Origin: Halotia branconii CENA392
GTDB taxonomy: Bacteria > Cyanobacteriota > Cyanobacteriia > Cyanobacteriales > Nostocaceae
Length of the DNA: 64,000 nt
Direction: 5' to 3'
NCBI RefSeq assembly: GCF_029953635.1
Contig: NZ_CP124543.1
Location: forward strand, 3,637,455 to 3,701,454
Shown piece by piece: positions 61,510 through 64,000 of the stretch. Every line of letters starts with the position of its first letter. Position 1 is the first letter of the stretch. The notes below the pieces were generated by a model. That model saw nothing but the letters and a program-made list of their open reading frames with translations, did no database searches and was not told the origin of the DNA. Both the position numbers and the translations under genes were made by a program.

Positions 61510-62081
61510 AAAGTGGCGATCGCGTTTTTAACTTGGTCTTGAGTCACATGAATGTACCGCCGGAGGGAATCTAAACTAGAATGCCCGGTAATCTCCTGAA
61601 TAATCGGTAAAGCAATACCTTGATTTCCCAGTTCAGTAGCTCCTGAGCGTCTAAAACTGTGAGTTGAATATCCTAGTCCATCAAGTTTGGCCGCCAGCAC
61701 AGCCCTTCTGAAAGCGTCATCAGCACTCTGAAACTGCAAATGAGTACCAAGCTTTGAGCCAAAAAATAAAAAATCATCATATTTCGGTTGAGATTCAAAC
61801 CAGTAAAGCCGTAAGTAGTTTTGCAACTTCTCATTAATTGGCACTTGCTTAGTTTTTTTACATTTAGTACTCTGCTTTGGATAAGTGATAGTAGACAAAG
61901 GCTTACCATTTTCTTGGTAAACGTCACTAGTTTTCAGCTTGCACACTTCACCCATGCGCGCACAAGTAAAATAGGCAATTTGAAAAATTAGTTTATGATT
62001 AGCTCCCTCAGTGGCACTAATCAACTTATCAAAATGCCCTGGTTGAAAAATAGCAGCTTGCCCATGTCCATTGACTTTCAT
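61506..62081 (-). CDS. Compact tyrosine recombinase/integrase (catalytic domain only)
   Basis: A 191-residue phage-integrase-family enzyme. All catalytic residues are seen: Arg42 (CARMGE), a Lys in the beta hairpin KCKKTKQVPI, His141 and Arg144 (HSFRRSG), His167 (TGHSSL) and Tyr176 (RRYIH). There is no N-terminal core-binding domain, so the protein is about half the length of XerC/XerD or lambda Int. Start taken at ATG 62079-62081 instead of a TTG two codons earlier. The first gene of a three-gene operon with two micro-proteins. It likely moves the accessory block or inverts DNA near 62.2 kb. Confidence 0.88.
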   Translation of the reverse strand: MKVNGHGQAAIFQPGHFDKLISATEGANHKLIFQIAYFTCARMGEVCKLKTSDVYQENGKPLSTITYPKQSTKCKKTKQVPINEKLQNYLRLYWFESQPKYDDFLFFGSKLGTHLQFQSADDAFRRAVLAAKLDGLGYSTHSFRRSGATELGNQGIALPIIQEITGHSSLDSLRRYIHVTQDQVKNAIATL

Positions 62082-62187
62082 ATACAACTTTCACTAATCA
62101 GCAAATAAAATCATGTATATGCTTTATTTAGCTATTAATTATTAACCAGTCAAATATAGACACAGTAACTATTACAGGCAATCAGTG

Positions 62188-62219
62188 AATCTACAGCTTT
62201 TAGGTAAAAGTTGTAGATT
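62188..62219. repeat. 14-bp inverted repeat between divergent integrase and structural operon
   Basis: AATCTACAGCTTTT (62188-62201), loop AGGT, AAAAGTTGTAGATT (62206-62219): 14 pairs with one G-T wobble. It lies in the 197-base space between the integrase start and the rightward operon at 62279. It may be a recombinase site, a leader hairpin or a terminator. Confidence 0.6.
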
Positions 62220-62278
62220 TACAGTCTTTTAATTGCCGAGTAAAACAGATTTAGATTGTTAATAATTACTAACTACAA

Positions 62279-62608
62279 ATGGCAGAACCAACATTAACCG
62301 CAGTCTTCGGTGCAAACGCCACACAAACAAGCACTACCATCACCATTTCAAAAGCCGACTTACCAGGATTGACTGCTAGCGCGAATAACACAGCTGAAAG
62401 TTTATTAGTTGGTTTAGTGCTATTAGCCAAGCAATCATTAAGTCAGACCAACTTCGATGCAAATTTAAACCAAAGTATTTACGTTGATAACGGCTTTCCT
62501 ACATTCACCTTTCGAGGCACTAACAACGACTCATATCGAGTTGATCAATTAACAATTAACCTAGCTAAACCAGATACCGCAGGCACAATTGACCCGGATG
62601 ATTATTAA
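62279..62608 (+). CDS. Hypothetical protein, first gene of collagen-like operon (109 aa)
   Basis: Not recognised. A 109-residue protein, Thr/Ala/Asn-rich (MAEPTLTAVFGANATQTSTT), with no signal peptide and no Cys. It may form beta structure. It ends three bases before the next ATG (62611), so the three rightward genes form one operon. ATG at 62279. The composition is like appendage or capsid-type proteins, but that is a loose resemblance. Confidence 0.6.
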   Translation: MAEPTLTAVFGANATQTSTTITISKADLPGLTASANNTAESLLVGLVLLAKQSLSQTNFDANLNQSIYVDNGFPTFTFRGTNNDSYRVDQLTINLAKPDTAGTIDPDDY

Positions 62609-62610
62609 AA

Positions 62611-63045
62611 ATGACGCAATGTTTTCGATTTTACGGTCAAGGGACAGACGGAAAAAATTACGAGTTTTTTGCTTGTGGCATAACCCCAGAGTATCGTCCG
62701 AGAAATTCAAATACCTCTTATCTATTTTTAGACGACATTAACATTGCTGGTACAAATTATTTTTACATAACTACAACAGCACAAGTAACTGTTGTAGATA
62801 ATGATAATTCTACGGCTGGTTACACCAAATTCGGTAGTTGTATCGCTTGCAATGCGGTTTCTTACGATTGTATCAATGGAATTTGTGTCAAAAAAACTGT
62901 GTATAACACTCCAGGTTTTTACACAACTATTAGCGACTGTGAAACAGCTTGCGGTACTGGGTGTAGTGGCAAGTGCATTTCTAACGCTGAATGGTCACAA
63001 ATTCAAGGCTTATCTAGTCAATTAAAAAATAAGAATTGCAGTTAA
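62611..63045 (+). CDS. Cysteine-rich hypothetical protein (144 aa)
   Basis: A 144-residue protein with a beta-rich N-terminal half (MTQCFRFYGQGTDGKNYEFF) and a Cys-rich C-terminal half: CIACNAVSYDCINGICVKKT, then CETACGTGCSGKC, about ten Cys in 70 residues, likely disulfide-bonded if exported or metal-binding if not. No signal peptide is visible. Three bases after the first operon gene and four bases before the collagen-like gene. Confidence 0.6.
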   Translation: MTQCFRFYGQGTDGKNYEFFACGITPEYRPRNSNTSYLFLDDINIAGTNYFYITTTAQVTVVDNDNSTAGYTKFGSCIACNAVSYDCINGICVKKTVYNTPGFYTTISDCETACGTGCSGKCISNAEWSQIQGLSSQLKNKNCS

Positions 63046-63049
63046 AAAT

Positions 63050-64000
63050 ATGAGTGCATCCGGTACGATTTCAAATCTCCAACAAGCTTTAAATTGTGCT
63101 GGTAAATGCGATTGTTGTAGCAACTTACAACAGCAAATCAACGCACTCAAATCTGAATTACAAGCACTTAAAAATAGACCGCCTAGCGTAGATGAAGAAG
63201 CGCGAAGATTAGCTAAAGGCGCTTTACATTTAGCACGGGATGCATACGCCAGAGCTGGCGAAGCATTGAATGAAGCTGAAGATGTTCGCAGAGAACTCAA
63301 AGAACTTAAAGCAATTTTAGTCGCCGCCGCCGCTGCCGCGGCATTGGCAGCAGCAGCATTGGCAACTGCCGGTACAGCTGCGACCGCTGCTGCTGGTGCT
63401 GTGAAGACTGCTTCTACTGCTCTAAGTCGGATTGCTGGCATTTTAGAGAAATTGGATCGGGTACTAACGATCGTTGATACAATTCTGTTTTTAAAACAAG
63501 TAGTAGATCAAATTAGGGCGGGTCAGCTAGATTTACAAACAGCTGTAAATGCTTTACAGTTGGCTGTTGGCTTTTTGAGAAATCGTCCCGGATTACAAGG
63601 CACTCCCGGACGCAATGGGCAAACCGGAAGACCAGGACGTGACGGGCAATTTGGTAGACCTGGAACCACTGGCAGAGCCGGACGCGATGGTCAGACGGGA
63701 AGACCGGGAAGAGATGGACAGCGTGGACTACCAGGACATAATGGTCAACGTGGACTGCCAGGAAGAGATGGTCAACGTGGACTGCCAGGACGTGACGGTC
63801 AACGTGGGCTACCAGGACGTGACGGTCAACGCGGACTACCAGGGCATGATGGACAACGTGGACTGCCAGGACGAGACGGTCAAAACGGTAGAAACGGCAC
63901 TGATGGTAGAAAAGGCAATGACGGCAGGAATGGTGTTAACGGTCGTGATGGTCAAACTGGTAGACATGGTGCTGACGGCAGAAACGGCAATGATGGACAA
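63050..64000 (+). CDS. Collagen-like protein with coiled-coil and Ala-rich segments, partial
   Basis: ATG at 63050; 317 codons are visible, with no stop before the window edge. Order: a Cys-containing start (ALNCAGKCDCCSNLQQQ), a heptad coiled coil (about 20-90), a hydrophobic Ala-rich stretch (about 90-125) that could be a membrane segment, a second helical region (about 130-175), and from residue 181 an unbroken Gly-X-Y series to the edge, about 45 triplets rich in GRDGQRGLP. This should form a collagen triple helix trimer, with the coiled coil as trimerisation domain. Nearly identical GQRGLPGRD units show recent tandem expansion. Likely a surface fibre or phage/tailocin-like fibre; not decided. 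Confidence 0.85.
   Translation, partial: MSASGTISNLQQALNCAGKCDCCSNLQQQINALKSELQALKNRPPSVDEEARRLAKGALHLARDAYARAGEALNEAEDVRRELKELKAILVAAAAAAALAAAALATAGTAATAAAGAVKTASTALSRIAGILEKLDRVLTIVDTILFLKQVVDQIRAGQLDLQTAVNALQLAVGFLRNRPGLQGTPGRNGQTGRPGRDGQFGRPGTTGRAGRDGQTGRPGRDGQRGLPGHNGQRGLPGRDGQRGLPGRDGQRGLPGRDGQRGLPGHDGQRGLPGRDGQNGRNGTDGRKGNDGRNGVNGRDGQTGRHGADGRNGNDGQ

Noticed and set aside
63022-63441. 139-codon minus-strand frame inside the collagen-like gene
   Set aside because: Ala-rich shadow of the true gene on the + strand.
1-64000. CRISPR arrays, tRNA and rRNA genes
   Set aside because: No regularly spaced direct repeats with unique spacers were seen, and no tRNA cloverleaf or rRNA sequence was recognised by eye.

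Overview
The window comes from a cyanobacterial genome, most likely a filamentous Nostocales (Nostoc/Anabaena/Calothrix-like). The octamer GCGATCGC (HIP1) is scattered through nearly every gene, short tandem and palindromic repeats fill the intergenic spaces, and the gene families are typical of that group: a giant Ser/Thr-plus-histidine kinase, many PAS/GAF kinases, an EGY-like site-2 protease, UPF0175/PIN toxin pairs. Most of the window looks chromosomal. From about 57.6 kb to the end it looks like a mobile or plasmid-derived block.

Layout. 1-9 kb: a CHASE3/PAS histidine kinase cut by the window edge, a tiny hydrophilic protein with a strong terminator, a 1933-residue Ser/Thr-histidine kinase and a GNAT acetyltransferase. 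9.7-18.1 kb: four co-directional genes, a transketolase resembling animal enzymes, an NAD-type GAPDH, a P2-type cation ATPase and PEP synthase, then a short-chain dehydrogenase. 19-26.4 kb: a three-gene leftward operon of a dynamin-like GTPase, a large Hsp70/actin-like ATPase with a cysteine-rich tail and an unrecognised 364-residue protein. This is the strongest candidate for an undescribed system. 26.7-32 kb: a histidine-kinase-like protein whose phosphoacceptor His is Gln, murE, IS701 debris, an RNase D-like exonuclease. 32.2-40.7 kb: a TPR protein, then an ArsR regulator divergent from thioredoxin, SDR, nitroreductase and methyltransferase genes (a likely redox-response unit), a GST, an EGY-like protease and a ComM-type ATPase. 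41-44 kb: two toxin-antitoxin loci, one with its toxin broken by a nonsense codon. 44.4-49.3 kb: a possible MltA/3D-domain protein, an aminotransferase next to a 2-oxoadipate dioxygenase-like gene (possible lysine catabolism), and an unannotated 34-residue membrane peptide. 50-52.4 kb: katG, much richer in GC than its surroundings. 53-57.3 kb: a decayed kinase, a response regulator, a hybrid kinase and a divergent IS110-type transposase.

57.6-64 kb, the accessory block: small proteins of unknown function; a ribbon-helix-helix gene that continues into a coiled-coil frame across a GGGAAAA heptamer and is preceded by four copies of a GTACGAAC-type site; two replication-type or plasmid-type proteins; a catalytic-domain-only tyrosine recombinase whose stop codon overlaps the first of two coupled paralogous micro-proteins; and, divergent from it, an operon ending in a collagen-like protein that runs off the window.

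Repeats are a theme. Five copies of a 33-base palindrome occur between genes, one with a compensatory base-pair change. A larger MITE-like family with TATAGCAATCCTATTTGATT-type ends occurs at least five times, carrying the palindrome in some copies, and in two places a repeat provides or overlaps a gene's stop codon.
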